Source: Panaeolus papilionaceus (taxonomy: Eukaryota; Basidiomycota; Agaricomycetes; Agaricales). Taken from it: a stretch of 64,000 nucleotides of DNA. Below the pieces are notes generated by a model. The model had not been told where the DNA came from and searched no databases. It worked only from the letters and a program-made list of their open reading frames with translations. How positions within the stretch are numbered: the stretch's first letter is position 1; every line of letters begins with the position of its first letter. This document shows positions 48,699-59,612 of this stretch, piece after piece. The translations under genes and the position numbers were made by a program. Location of the stretch: positions 992,001 through 1,056,000 of the forward strand of contig JADNRZ010000008.1 of the NCBI GenBank assembly GCA_015501605.1. Reading direction: 5' to 3'.

Positions 48699-49751
48699 TT
48701 ACTTCGCCCCCCAGATATTACCAAAGCTCTTTCCGGGTGGTGGCTTGCTCCCACCAGTGTTCCCGTTGAGCTTGTCGCCCTTCTTGTCTTTCTTAGCGTC
48801 CGTGGAGTCACCGTCCCCGCCTACAAACATTCAGAATCTCAAAAGAGGAGCTTGGCAGAAATTGCAGAAGATGAAACGCACCCTTGTTTGAGGTAGAGCT
48901 TGGACCAGACGTACCCTGGTTATTTGATGCTGTTCCGTTTGGCGCAGACCCATTAGGAGCCGTAGGTGGGGTTGTTGTGTTGACAGGAGAGATGGCATCG
49001 AAGATAGCATGAATTGTGGGTCCAACTTCTGAATGCCTGTCAGCTGAGAGTGGGCTGCGACCCCCTTCCCCGGCACTCCGAAGGCGTTCTCGAGCAGTCA
49101 TAATGATGTATGAAGCCCTGGTCCCTAACCTTTCCATCTCAGATAAGGTCAACGGAAATTCGGATGCGCAAAGGACGCCATATAGAGGGCGTACAATGCG
49201 GGGGTCGATGTTGTTGGCTTCGAATATGGCAAGGCGTGTGGCGATTGGTACATTGTCCTTGCTGAGCTCCCTGATACACAGCTCTCTGACCTCGTTGAAG
49301 GACCATTTGATGGCTAAGCCCAGGATGACGTCCCAATCTTCTGCGGGCTTTTCATAGATGTATTTCCTGCCGCCATCATCTTAAATATAAAAGAGCAACA
49401 AGGGTTATGGATGGCTTACTCGGGATAGAAAATGGATAACAGTTTGCCAAAATGCTCGGCCCTCACAGAACTGTCAAGGATGATAGGACCCAGTGCTGAT
49501 GGCGCTGAACGCTCACTGATGGCACTCTGTGGCTCTAATTGCTCGACCTGCTGTGCAAAAACTGGAGATTCGCGCGTCAGGAAGTGGGAATGGATCTTGA
49601 ATCTAGTGTTCTCGACCTGTCAAAGGGTTTCAGTCAGGGCGTGAACTCGTTGCACAAAGGAATATCTTACAATGACGGTGAGGTCTGCGGTGTCAATATA
49701 GTATTTGTGCTTTCTCATATTCTGAAAGCCATTAGCATTCTGGGAAGACAT
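48699..49751 (-). CDS. BTB/POZ-domain protein, tandem copy A
   Basis: Four exons on the minus strand (49751-49671, 49616-49420, 49366-48882, 48820-48699) give 294 aa, fully in frame. The N-terminal half is a BTB fold of the agaricomycete type: YYIDTADLTVI, then FKIHSHFLTRESPVF, a short acidic segment, EHFGKLLSIFYPE, and a helical BACK-like region (WDVILGLAIKWSFNEVREL, NVPIATRLAIFEANNIDP, MERLGTRASYIIMTARERL). The tail is low complexity (TAPNGSAPNGTASNNQG), then Lys/Gly/Asp-rich, ending FGNIWGAK. BTB domains mediate protein-protein contacts, often as Cullin-3 adaptors or transcription cofactors. Copy B at 53192 shares the exon structure. The last intron is placed because the unspliced frame would give an unrelated tail (NVCRRGR). 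Confidence 0.85.
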
Positions 49752-50715
49752 GACGGATTGGATTGCGCTGGATCAATGACGGGGAGATGGCGACGATTCA
49801 GAGGAAGGGGTAGGATTGATGACCTTTTCAAATGCCTCTCATGTCCAGTTTATCTACCCCTCTAGCTTCTTTAGACTTTCTCAATCTGGGGATCAATCTT
49901 ACAAGCAGCGACGTGTTCACCATGTACTCGGCTTCTAATCACAGCACGAAAGTTAATTCATTTCTCATCGATTTCTCGCTATCTGTCTCAGGTGCTCACA
50001 TGTCCCATTATGAATCAGCGAAAACCTATTCACTTACGACGTGCTTGCAACGTGTAGAGTATCATGCCCACAATGGCCCTGAACGGGCAACGCTCGAAGG
50101 GAATAAACCAGAGGACAATGGTGCTCATCACTGCATGTGAATGGATCGAATACGACACCCTGTTTTTCATTGGATGGATTAGCCGCCCAATGTCCAAGTG
50201 TGGCGGAAGAATTGGAGATGGATAGATAAGATTGCAACGAGGCTTTGTTAATTCGCAATTGTGTGTCATCTGTAGAACCAAGAAAAGAATAAGATGGGCT
50301 ACGAGAGCCGAGGAGGCGAGATGATGGACAGATTGGTATTCATGGCAAGAAGGGAATTTTCGGGTGTTGTATTTGGAGCGTTCTGGACATGCTCGTGGTG
50401 CGGGTGTATCCCATAACATGCATTTCCCGAGTTTTTGGGTCTACCTTTTGTTCAAGGTGATTCTCGTCCGCAGCGGATACAGCTACGAATGCTTCGTGTG
50501 TCATTGAGACTCGAGTTTCTGCTTCTAAGTTCCACCGATGTCGAGGAAATTATCGACGGATCATGAGAAAATATCGAAAACATGAAAGTTGTAATTAGGG
50601 CAGATTGGGGGTACGGCAGACACTTCGAGTGACACTACTTGGAATTTCAGCAAGTTTTTTTCGGTGGAGGCTCTAATGTTGGCTTGAGACGTGGACGACA
50701 TACTACTTACTTAGA
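49752..50715. other. Upstream region of BTB copy A (duplicated)
   Basis: Upstream sequence of BTB copy A, matched with gaps by 53193-54150 upstream of copy B. Open frames here are low quality and differ between copies, so I call no gene. The match ends near 50715. Confidence 0.45.
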
Positions 50716-50810
50716 GCCCTTTGCAAAAAGGTTGGCGATCCTTCAACCGAAAACGGAGAATGAAATTAGAGTTTCGTCTCTCTTGGCATGTCGAAACACC
50801 ACATCTTTGT

Positions 50811-50966
50811 GGATGTTCCGTAATCACCTCTCCAGCTCCGGCCAAGCACTCTGATAAGCTAATGTTAGCAAATGAAGGTGCGGTGCAGAGATAATTATAC
50901 CATCTTGTTGAGCGAATCGGAAGATGATAGCCAAAATTAAAGCGTTGATGATGGACGACATCAACC
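50811..50966 (-). pseudogene. MFS transporter gene fragment
   Basis: About 150 bases matching 46030-46182 of the MFS gene: the end of exon 6, its intron with both splice sites, and the start of exon 7, with scattered substitutions. No flanking exons exist, so it cannot make a transporter. It marks the left edge of duplicated block B. Confidence 0.75.
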
Positions 50967-51130
50967 TAATGCTCATCATAACCTGTGTGGTCTTCGCTCA
51001 GATCTTCGTCATCGTCGGCCGCCTCTTCGGTATCGTCGACGGTTTCCTCTAACCCTTCATCGCCCTCTCCGAGTTCGTCTCTCCCTGGGTCCCCAGAAGC
51101 TGCCGCCAGCTGAGACTTGAGTCTTGACAT
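50966..51130 (-). CDS. Small acidic open frame in block B, unknown
   Basis: 54 codons from the Met at 51130, starting MSRLKSQLAAASGD and then almost wholly acidic (Glu/Asp runs such as EETVDDTEEAADDDEDLSED). It lies in the one part of block B with no counterpart in block A. The opening SQLAAASG is shared with the protein at 24964. It may be an exon of a lost gene or chance; no expression signals seen. Confidence 0.25.
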   Translation of the reverse strand: MSRLKSQLAAASGDPGRDELGEGDEGLEETVDDTEEAADDDEDLSEDHTGYDEH

Positions 51131-51232
51131 CGCTGTAACATTTACTGATTCAGGACGAGAATGAATTTCATGTGAGGTCGGGTCACAAGGGGAAAGGTCA
51201 CACCACCGACGCTCCCTGACCAAGCCATGTCC

Positions 51233-52120
51233 ACCAGCTTTCACCAGTGTCTCCATTAATCTCGTTGGACATCGGAAGCAAGTGGAAGAAGATCATGCTC
51301 GCATCGATGCTTAATTTAGCGTTCTAGAGTCGTTTAAGGCAGAATGCCGACAAACCAATCCCGACTGAGGAGTTACAGAGACTACGGAAGCTTGCTCTAG
51401 CTTCAAGACTGACAATACCACTTGGGTCTTCTCTGAAGGACAAGGCTAGGGCTGAAATTGGTTGGGGTTCTATTTTCAAGGGGAAGACGCCTGATGAGAG
51501 AGAGGGCGAGAAATTAGCCATTGGGACCAAAAAGACTTGTATGTATTGCGCGTCTTGTGTCCTTGATGATATCTGACTTGAATTATATTCTAGTACGGAA
51601 GGACATGGAAAAACAACTGCCGACGATCTGCTTCTATCAAATACTTGAACTAGTCGATAACTGGCACCCCTTCGACAATTTTATTACTGGGAAACTGTCG
51701 GACCTCCGCATATTATGCTCAGATACATTAAAAATGCAAACCGTTGACTATGAGCAGTCTCGCGTTGTTGCTTCTGTTGGACCCCCAGTATCACGAGCTC
51801 CCGCTACCTTGAGGGTTGTGGTGAGACGTTGTAAAAGTGTGTAACATGCCAGCTCTCTCGAATATACTACACCACTTGACGATTGCTACTTGCTCACTTT
51901 TAGCAGCTTAGTTCATTTCTATGATGTTTGCGAACGAGAAAGGATACGAGAAGGAAACATTTGGATTTATACAGAGAATACACTACGAAAAACGGAGATA
52001 CATCTTGACTACAGGAATTCAAGCAATCTGGGGAGGCGGTAAACAACGTCAGGACTATGTACATCCGTCAATTTATCTCGGAACGGGACCCACCGAAAAG
52101 ACAAAAAGTAAAGTCATGAT
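51233..52120 (+). pseudogene. Copy B of the two small broken genes
   Basis: Counterpart of 47734-48660. Relative to copy A it has lost about 30 bases after the ATG, 11 bases in the coiled-coil part (near 51338) and one A near 51512, each of which breaks or shifts the frame. It keeps the five bases missing from copy A at about 47970. A GTATGT donor and TTCTAG acceptor are still present before TACGGAAGGACATGG. Clearly non-functional; its value is in showing the ancestral frame. Confidence 0.5.
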
Positions 52121-52148
52121 GAACAATATGATGATTGTTGGTACCTTT

Positions 52149-53192
52149 CTACTTTCCTCCCCCGGCATTACCAGAGTTCTTTCCGGCTGGTTGCTTGCCC
52201 CCACCAGTGGTCCCCTTGTCACCTGTGTTTTTATTTGCCTCCGTGGAGTCACCGGCCCTGCCTACAAACATTCAGATTCTCAAACGGAGAGCCCGGGAGG
52301 CATTGCAAAAGATGAAACGCACTCTTGTTTGGGTTAGAGTTCTGACCAGATGTACCCTGGTTATTTGATGCCGTTCCATTTGGCGCCGAACCATTAGGGG
52401 CTGTAGATTGGCTTGTTGTGTTGACGGGAGAGATGGAGTCGAAGATGGCACGGAGCGTGGGTTCGACTTGCGCAAGCCTTTCATCTGGGAGTGGGCTGCG
52501 ACCTTTTACGCCGGGACTTCGAAGGCATTCTCGAGCAGTCATAATGATGTAGGAGGCCCTTATCCCCAACCTTTCCATGTCGGGTAAGGTCAATGGCTGT
52601 TCGGAGGTGCAAAGGATGCTATATAGAGGGTGGACAATGTTGTCGTCCAAGTTGTTGGCTTCAAATATGGCAAGGCGCAGGGCGATTGGGACGTTGTCCT
52701 TGCTAAGCTCCCTGATGCAGAGATCTCTGACCTCATCGAATGACCATTTGATGGCCAACGCCAAGATGATGTCCCAATCCTCTGCTGGTTTATCGTAGAT
52801 GTATTTGCTGCAGACATCATCAAAAAAAAGAGCAACAGTGGTACACAGATGACTTACTCCGGGTAAAACACAGATAAGAGTTTACCAAAGTGATCTGCCT
52901 TGACGGAAGCGTCGAGGACGATTGGATTCACCGCCGCTGGCGCTGCATGGTCACCAATTGCGACCAGCGGAACTTCCAACCGCCCGATCTGCTCTCGAAA
53001 AACTGAAGACTCCCGTGTGAGGAAGTGGGAGTGGATCTTGAACCTTGTGTCCTCAGCCTATTGTCGAAATTCAGTCAGGGCAGAAGGAACTCGCAGAGGG
53101 AAATATCTTACAATGACGGTGAGGTCGGCGCTGTCGATGTAATATTTGTGTTGCTTCATGCTCTGGAAGCCATTGGCATTCTGGGGTGACAT
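52149..53192 (-). CDS. BTB/POZ-domain protein, tandem copy B
   Basis: Four exons on the minus strand (53192-53112, 53057-52858, 52807-52323, 52261-52149) give 292 aa, in frame throughout. The BTB core is close to copy A: YYIDSADLTVI, FKIHSHFLTRESSVF, DHFGKLLSVFYP, WDIILALAIKWSFDEVRDL, MERLGIRASYIIMTAREC. The tail keeps the NGSAPNGTASNNQGTSG stretch, but the last exon differs (GDSTEANKNTGDKG, ending GNAGGGK). An intact frame after duplication, next to genes that decayed in the same block, suggests it is still under selection. Role as for copy A: protein-protein adaptor, partner unknown. Confidence 0.85.
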
Positions 53193-54150
53193 GACGGATT
53201 GGACTGTAGCGCAATGGAGGGAGGATGGTGGCGATGATTTAGAGGAAGGGGTAGGATCGATGACCGATGACCTTTTCAAATGCCTCTCATGTCCAGTTTA
53301 TATACCCCTCCAGCTTCTTTCGACTTTCTCAATCTGGGGATCAATCTTACACGCGGCGATGTGTTCACATTACACTTGGCTCTAGATCACAGCAAGAAAG
53401 GTAATTCATGTGTCATCGATTTCGAGACCCCGCCCAACGTCCGTCTCAGGTGCTCACCTGTCCCATTATGACTTAGCAAAAATCTATTCGATCACGTCGT
53501 TCTTGCAACGTGTAAAATACCACGCCCACAATGAGCAATACATTCGAGCGGGAAATACCAGAGAACAAAAATAGTCATCGCTGATGTGTGTATGGACCGA
53601 GTACACCCACTGTTTTCATTGGATGGATTAGGCGCCCAACGTCCAAGTGTGGCGGGAGAATTGGAGATGGATAAATAAAATTGTAAGAAGGTTTGTTCTT
53701 TCGCAATTGTGGGTTATTCGTAGAACCAAGAAAAGAATAAGGCGGGCTTCGAAAGCCGAGGAGAGATGACGGACAGACTGGTATTCATAGCAAGAAGGGA
53801 AAATTTCGGATGTTGTGTTTGGAGCGTTCTGGGCATGCTCGTGGTGCGGGTGTATCCCACAACATGCACTTCCCGATGTTTTTATGTGTGCCTCTTGCTG
53901 AGGATGATTCGCATATGCGGCGGATACAGCTACGAACGCTTCGCGTGGCATTGCTGCCTGGGTTTTGCTTCTGAGTTCCACCAATGTCGACGAATCGACG
54001 AATCGAAAGATTATAACAAAAATATGAAAATTATGGCAGTTTGGGGGTTCAGCCGACACTTCGAGGTTCAGTAGTTATATACCCGTGACTTCAGCAACTT
54101 TCTTCGACGGAGGCTCTGATGTTACCGTAGACGACATACTTAATCGCAAC
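53193..54150. other. Upstream region of BTB copy B (duplicated)
   Basis: Counterpart of 49752-50715. No gene is supported; frames differ between the copies. Confidence 0.45.
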
Positions 54151-54239
54151 TAAGTCCAAAAGATTAGATAATGAGTCAGCATGAAAGTGAATTTGACTTG
54201 GCCTGTGTTTCTTTTTTTTGTTTCTTGGTTTCAACCATC

Positions 54240-55851
54240 ATGGCGGCGCGCGTAGGCACCATTCAGGACATTGAAAATTTGGCCGCGCAATATGTTGTTG
54301 AATCATTACACGATACCTATAGCCCCACTCATTGCAGTGGTTCACTTATTTTTGCTCTCGCTGTATGGTTGCATTTGATGCACAAAACATCACCGAGAGA
54401 GGAAGAGTTGCGCATTCGAGGCGATCTTTGCGAGACCCCGTATCGTTTCCCATTTTTTATTTCAATTCATATACAACCGTCGTTGCACAGGTTCAGGACA
54501 AGGATCTCAGGTCTCCTCCTAATTCATACATTTTTGTCTCGCACGCAGCACATCTTTTAACCTCGGCTCTGAGCAGGGTCTTCAATTACATCACGCAGGG
54601 TACATCAAAGACATGGCCGACCAATATGTCAAGCCTCATGCCGGATGGACCTCATCAGGCTGTACAGAGTCTTCTCCAGTGGCGCATCGTCTGACCTTAC
54701 TCTCGCAGTCGCCGTCATCGACATTGCCAGGTCATTGATCCTGCCTAATATTGTCAGTCATGAACTTGTACCCATTGCTGTGGAGCCAACGAAGAACTAT
54801 GGTCGCCTTACTAGGTGTACGATGGCTCTCGCAAACGGGAACCGGTGTTATTCGACATATTCATACACCAAGCACGCGCGTTTTTCGGCGTGCTTGGAAT
54901 TATGAATAAAGACCACGTTTTGCCTAAAACCAGGTCGGCGCTGATGGACGGTTGCGAGCTCAAAGCGATGCAGTTATGCTCACTAATGGTTGCGCTCTTG
55001 CCGAAGGTGAAGCAAACGCTGGTTGCCCAGGGTCCAGCTGAGCGGCCCATGGTTGACGACCTAATAACGGAATCGGTCAAATTTAGCTGGGGCACCTACT
55101 ATAATTTCAGCATGGGTAAATGCAAACCACCCGCTCCTGACTTGCTCGTCGCAAAACCCATCGTTGATGGCGACCACGACAGCGACCACGAAGTCTTTTT
55201 CGGAAGTCACGATGGCTTTGAAGCTGAGCTGGGACTCAATATCATCTGGGGGAACGGTGTCCTCAGGCTATCCGGCTGCTCTGCCCAAGTCTACGGCTGC
55301 AACAACTATTTTGAAGCTGTTGGAAGGGACCTTAAAGTTTGCGAAGGATGCTACAGCGTTTACAACTGCTCTAAAGTTTGCCAGGCGAAGGATTAGAACG
55401 ACGAACAATGCCTTCATAAAAAGATCTGCCTGGCTCTGGCCAAAATTGTCAGCGCGTAAACTCATCCTGAATTCGAGCGGTCGAATTAAATTCTCGTTGC
55501 AACTTGCCAGGAATTGCAGACTTGGAGAAGGTGGAGGACGTGCGGTACTTGCTGGAAAATGTGGACCTAACCCGCATAGAGAAGAAATTGTTGAAGCGAT
55601 GGGGTAGGAGGATCTACAAACTTCGTAGGATGGAAAAACCGCAATTAAAAACGGGTTATGATGATTATGATGCAATTAAAGAGCGCTTTACAAATCCCAA
55701 TGGAATATATAAAATCGATCCTTGTGAGTGTCATATTAGGTGGTGTTTCCGATGCTCAGACAGTCTCGTTCTAGTTGCACATATGAATACAACACCTTCA
55801 GAAGAAATTACGACTCAAAAGACGCTGCTTCAAGCATCTCCAGATTTTTAG
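54240..55851 (+). pseudogene. MYND zinc-finger protein, disrupted
   Basis: Coding-like sequence resembling agaricomycete MYND-finger proteins. A segment near 54645-54800 reads IDIARSLILPNIVSHELVP and NYGRL; near 54820 the frame shifts to one that continues VLFDIFIHQARAFFGVLGIM and on through WGTYYNFSMGK to the finger. The finger shows CEGC, CSKVC and, after an in-frame TAG (55394-55396), NDEQCLHKKIC. In MYND fingers a Trp often stands where the TAG is, so a TGG-to-TAG change is likely. A frame at 55504-55851 (DVRYLLENVDLTRIEKKLL) may be the former C-terminus. Intact relatives bind proline-rich partners through the finger. The 5' end is uncertain. Confidence 0.6.
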
Positions 55852-56573
55852 CGTATAATTTATCCATGATTTACTAAGTCCCTGATAATTTTGCGACTAA
55901 CATGAACCATGTATGAAATAAAGATGTGCAAGTGTAGACATTGAAAAAAAAAAAGGATAGAGTAGAAAAAAAATACGCGCCATACATATCTCCTATCAAC
56001 TTTACCAAAATACTCGCTGTTATTCTTCTATTTGCGCCAATTGCTGAGTCTTGCTGAGTAGATGAGGAGAGGATTTTGAGGCCTGGTTTGAGGTCTACGA
56101 TTAGATAAAAGTCGCCATTATCAAATCGCCTGCACAAGTTCGCTTTCGGGTGAACCTGCTTTCTCTTCCTTCCCATCATCAGGCCTATAACACTGCTTCT
56201 CTCATTCTGGTATCATGGTTAGAGTGCTGACATCCACATTTCTGCGGGCTATTTGAAGGCCAATTAAAATGTTCGGACCATTCAGGCTCAGTATACTTGC
56301 ACCGAGGTGTGTGATTATGGTCATGATTCAGGTTCATATCGACGAGAGCATAGTCTGTTTCAACGTCCGATGCGGAAACCGTAGTTGATTTTTTGGACCA
56401 CGTGATTGAGCGATCGCAACCAAACAAACGCGTCGCGCCAATTTATTAATGCGCATCATTACATTATCCGCGCGGGTAGCTAGACGGCTTAAAGTACATG
56501 CAAAATTTGTTGTACTCAGTCATTAAAGCAATAAAATAGTGAATAATTATTTTTTCATCACTTTCATACCATT
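55852..56573. other. Intergenic, no gene seen
   Basis: AT-rich stretch between the MYND remnant and the helicase fragment, with A-runs near 55945. No gene supported. Confidence 0.4.
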
Positions 56574-57234
56574 ATGTCCACTCGGAAGGCTGTATACAGC
56601 ACATCAGAGGGTAGAGCTTTGGTGGAGAAGATCCTGTCGGAAAACTCTCCTTCCATTGTGCCTCATATCTACCAAACTGAAGGCATATGTGCTATACTGG
56701 ATGGGGAATCACTACTGGCAACTCTGCCCACCGGTGCTGGAAAGACCGCCTACTACAGCTTCACCATGATTGTGATGAAAGCAATCTCCTCCCAGCCTAC
56801 ACTCGCATTAGAAGGAGCCCCTAAAGTACCACCAAATCCAGCAATGCTATTAGTACTGCCAACCAAAGCGCTACAGGATGACATGGTAAGTAGTTTAAAC
56901 TTATTAAATAAATATCATGACATCTATTGATCTCATGTAGCATAAATCCATGGTCAAACTTGGTCTTGATAGCTTTGTGATTAATGGAGACACTTTATCT
57001 GAAGCATCCCTTGCACGAAAAGATTTATGGGCTGAATGCCAAAAGCATCATTCCATAATTCTTCTTTCGCCTGAGGAGCTCCTCACATCTGGCTTTCGAG
57101 AGCTCGTTTCATCCAAAGAATTCGGAGCAAGGGTGTATCGAATAGGAATTGATGAAGCACACCTTATTGTCTCATGGATGGTCTGGAGGGGGGATGTTTT
57201 CAGCGTTGCTTTTGGTCCGCTTTTTCGAGGCTAA
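56574..57234 (+). pseudogene. Truncated RecQ-like DEAH helicase
   Basis: Exons 56574-56885 and 56941-57234 give 201 residues. The N-terminal RecA-like lobe is recognisable: a Q-like motif region (PHIYQTEGICAILDGESLLA), Walker A LPTGAGKT (about 51-58), motif Ia LLVLPTKALQDDM, then SPEELLTSG and the DEAH box GIDEAHLIVSW (about 173-183). Soon after the DEAH box the sequence becomes unrelated and stops; motifs III-VI, the zinc-binding and the winged-helix parts of RecQ are all absent downstream. A complete RecQ unwinds DNA with ATP; this piece cannot. Such RecQ-like genes are multicopy in mushrooms, so this is probably a broken member. Confidence 0.7.
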
Positions 57235-58329
57235 TGGAGTTGGAGGGGGCAGAAATGGCGAGGATGGTGATATGAAGGATGTATACGGTGAGGAAGGTGT
57301 GGGTTTAGGTGAGCTGTCAACACGGAATCTCCCCAACATGGCGGTGAGAGCAGACCATTGAATGCACGTCATTAATCTCACACTGTCAGACCAAACAAAG
57401 TCACGGGATCGCATTTTGTCTTATATAATTTACACCTTATAAGGTAATTTCGCTCAACTACGGTATGGAGGTCGCGCGTTGAATCAGACTACTGTTATGT
57501 GACTCGGGTACATGTCACATATCGTCAGTCTGACTACGGGAGACTAACGAGAGCATAGGTTTGGTCTAGCAATCTTGTTTTGAAAATCGTGATGGGTTTA
57601 TGTATAGGTGCTGGGCGAGGGACTCGTCTTGTGTGTTTCCTCTCTTTTCGTGCTTTTGGCAGACGGCAGCTGAGTATGGATGGGGGCAGGGGGCTGACTT
57701 CCCGTGACGAAGCGAATGGATGATATCGCTAGTTCTGCTCGCACTTTCCGCCTGAATTTGGCCACGAAAGTAGGTAACTAGCTCTAACCTTTTGTTGGCA
57801 GCTTCATAGCAGGGCCCGACTGCCAGCAGTTGCATTCTTGCCGACATGTTTTATATCCAGACAAGGTCGGGCACGATCTACCCATATCTTTCTCCCTTTT
57901 TTCAAAGTTTTCGGGATGATGTGCAGTTTGTTGGTGCTTCACAATGATGATACGCACCACATTGTATATATATATATATAGACATTCCTCGCAAACCGTG
58001 CATCTCCCATTAGTCTGCACTCTTGAAAGTGGGGAGAATGGCTTGATTTTTATCCAGACGTGCTCAGGTCTCAAGGGTTCAACAACCCTCTTTTTTCGGC
58101 TTCTCGACATTCTCCTCTCATCACCAGATTTAATTAAATCAAGCACAGCCTCTGGGTGCTGGAGTCATTCCGTCGACCACTCGTTTCTTTCACTCTCCCA
58201 TCAGTCAATCCTAGTCATCTATACTCATCTCGTTAACCTCTGGCGAATTTGGATCTGCTTAAAGAAGTTGTGTTGACGATCGCGAGTCTTTACTTTGCAA
58301 GATTACCAGATTTTGGATCCGCCTTTCAA
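57235..58329. other. Intergenic, no gene seen
   Basis: About 1.1 kb with only short frames, and a TA-dinucleotide run at 57965-57979. Likely promoter of the next gene at its right end. Confidence 0.45.
57963..57981. repeat. TA microsatellite
   Basis: An uninterrupted run of about eight TA units. Confidence 0.8.
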
Positions 58330-59612
58330 ATGCCTAGTACGCGACTTGTTCCTCTGTTATACCGCCATTTTTCACTGCAGCTATTGTGCTCATACTGTTT
58401 CTCAATAGATCAACGCAATCAACGGGACGGCAGCGGCTCAAATTCTAACAGGGGAGGCAGAAGTAAACGGCTGATTAGAGGCAAAGGGAGAAAAGAAGGT
58501 GCTCGGCCTGGGCCACGGAAAGCCCAGCTCGTCGAGATCGCAGCCACTACACTTCAAGCAGTGGAACGGGGGAACTACGAGTTGGATGGGACGACGTATG
58601 ATCTCAAGGAGAGCGTGGAGTATACGAACTCTAAGACGAAGTATTATGCGGAAAAGTCGAATTTGGTGGATTGGGAGACAGCTCGATCAGTTAAAGATGT
58701 CACTGTTGCAGAGGATATGGATGGAGTGATGGTGACGGTTTCGGAGTGCTCAACGTTGGTTGGGATTCAGAATATGACGGGGTTGTTGCAGAGTTCGTCG
58801 AAAGAGAATAAGATGATCGGTGTGCTTAATTTTGCGTCTGCGAAGAATCCTGGCGGGGGTTTCATTAAAGGTGCTAGTGCACAGGTACGCTTTATTTTTC
58901 TAGTTTGGTTACATGTTTTTAAAATGACAATTGGATTTCATAGGAAGAATCTCTGGCTCGCTCGTCTACGATCTATTCCAGCCTGATGACAGACCCCGCG
59001 CAGACGTTCTATAAAACCCATCGTCACGACCCAAAGAAAGGATACTACAGCCATGCCATGATCTATTCACCCAAGGTGCTGTTCTTCCGAGCAGACAACG
59101 GGGACTGGAAACCACCCATCGCAGCAGAAGTTGTGACGAGTTGTGCGGTCAATGCTGGGGTTGTGAGACGGTACCTCAGAGAGGAGAGCTCGGAGGATGA
59201 GACTGGGATAGATGAAGCTATGCACGAACGGATGGCGCGCGTGTTGTATCTCTTTGAGAGGCATGGTGTGCGTAATCTCGTTTTGGGCAGCTTTGGGACA
59301 GGGGTATTCAAGAATAAAGTTGGTATGGTTGCGAGGGTGTGGAAGGAGTTGCTTGTGGGTGACAAGGCGAGATTTAGGAGCTCGTTTGATCGAGTGGATA
59401 TTGCGATTATTGATAATAAGACGTATGAGGTTTGCAAGCAGGTGTTTGAAGGATTTGAGGGTGGGGTGGAGGAAGCAGAGGAGGTACAGGATGACTCTGG
59501 AGATGAAGAGCGGGCTGAGGAGAAAGGTGAGGAAGAGAGTGTAGATGAGGACAAGGAGAAGGAGGGGGGCGATAATAATTCTGAGAATCGGCCATCCGAC
59601 TCGAAATTGTAA
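58330..59612 (+). CDS. Microbial-type PARG (poly-ADP-ribose glycohydrolase) family protein
   Basis: Removes ADP-ribose units from protein or polymer; the macrodomain-type fold of the TIGR02452/microbial PARG family. Model: exons 58330-58336, 58409-58884, 58944-59612, giving 383 aa. The tiny first exon is tentative, and a longer first frame from 58249 is possible. The basic N-terminus (RSKRLIRGKGRK) may be a nuclear signal. The family core reads VLNFASAKNPGGGFIKGASAQ, split by an intron exactly before EES, which together make the GGG-x6-7-QEE catalytic signature (Glu about 162-163). Later blocks are YYSHAMIYSPKVLFFR, CAVNAGVVRRY, MARVLYLFERHGVRNLVLGSFGTGVF and VDIAIID. The last 60 residues are a Glu/Asp-rich tail. 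Links to DNA repair or NAD metabolism are from family knowledge only. Confidence 0.85.

Larger units (their letters stand above)
46030..50715. repeat. Tandem segmental duplication, block A
   Basis: Sequence from 46030-46182 (inside the MFS gene) and about 47640-50715 recurs in the same order at 50811-50966 and about 51140-54150. Shared runs include CTCGTTGGACATCGGAAGCA and AGATAATTATACCATCTTG. Block A keeps the intact MFS gene and so is the parental copy. Confidence 0.8.
50811..54150. repeat. Tandem segmental duplication, block B
   Basis: Diverged copy of block A in the same orientation, lacking about 1.46 kb (counterpart of 46183-47640). It holds a fragment of the MFS gene (50811-50966), the broken small gene, BTB copy B and its upstream region. 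Edges lie near 50811 and 54150. Confidence 0.8.

Noticed and set aside
57963..57981. TA run considered as a recombination or telomere-like site
   Set aside because: A plain dinucleotide microsatellite; no other feature supports a special role.
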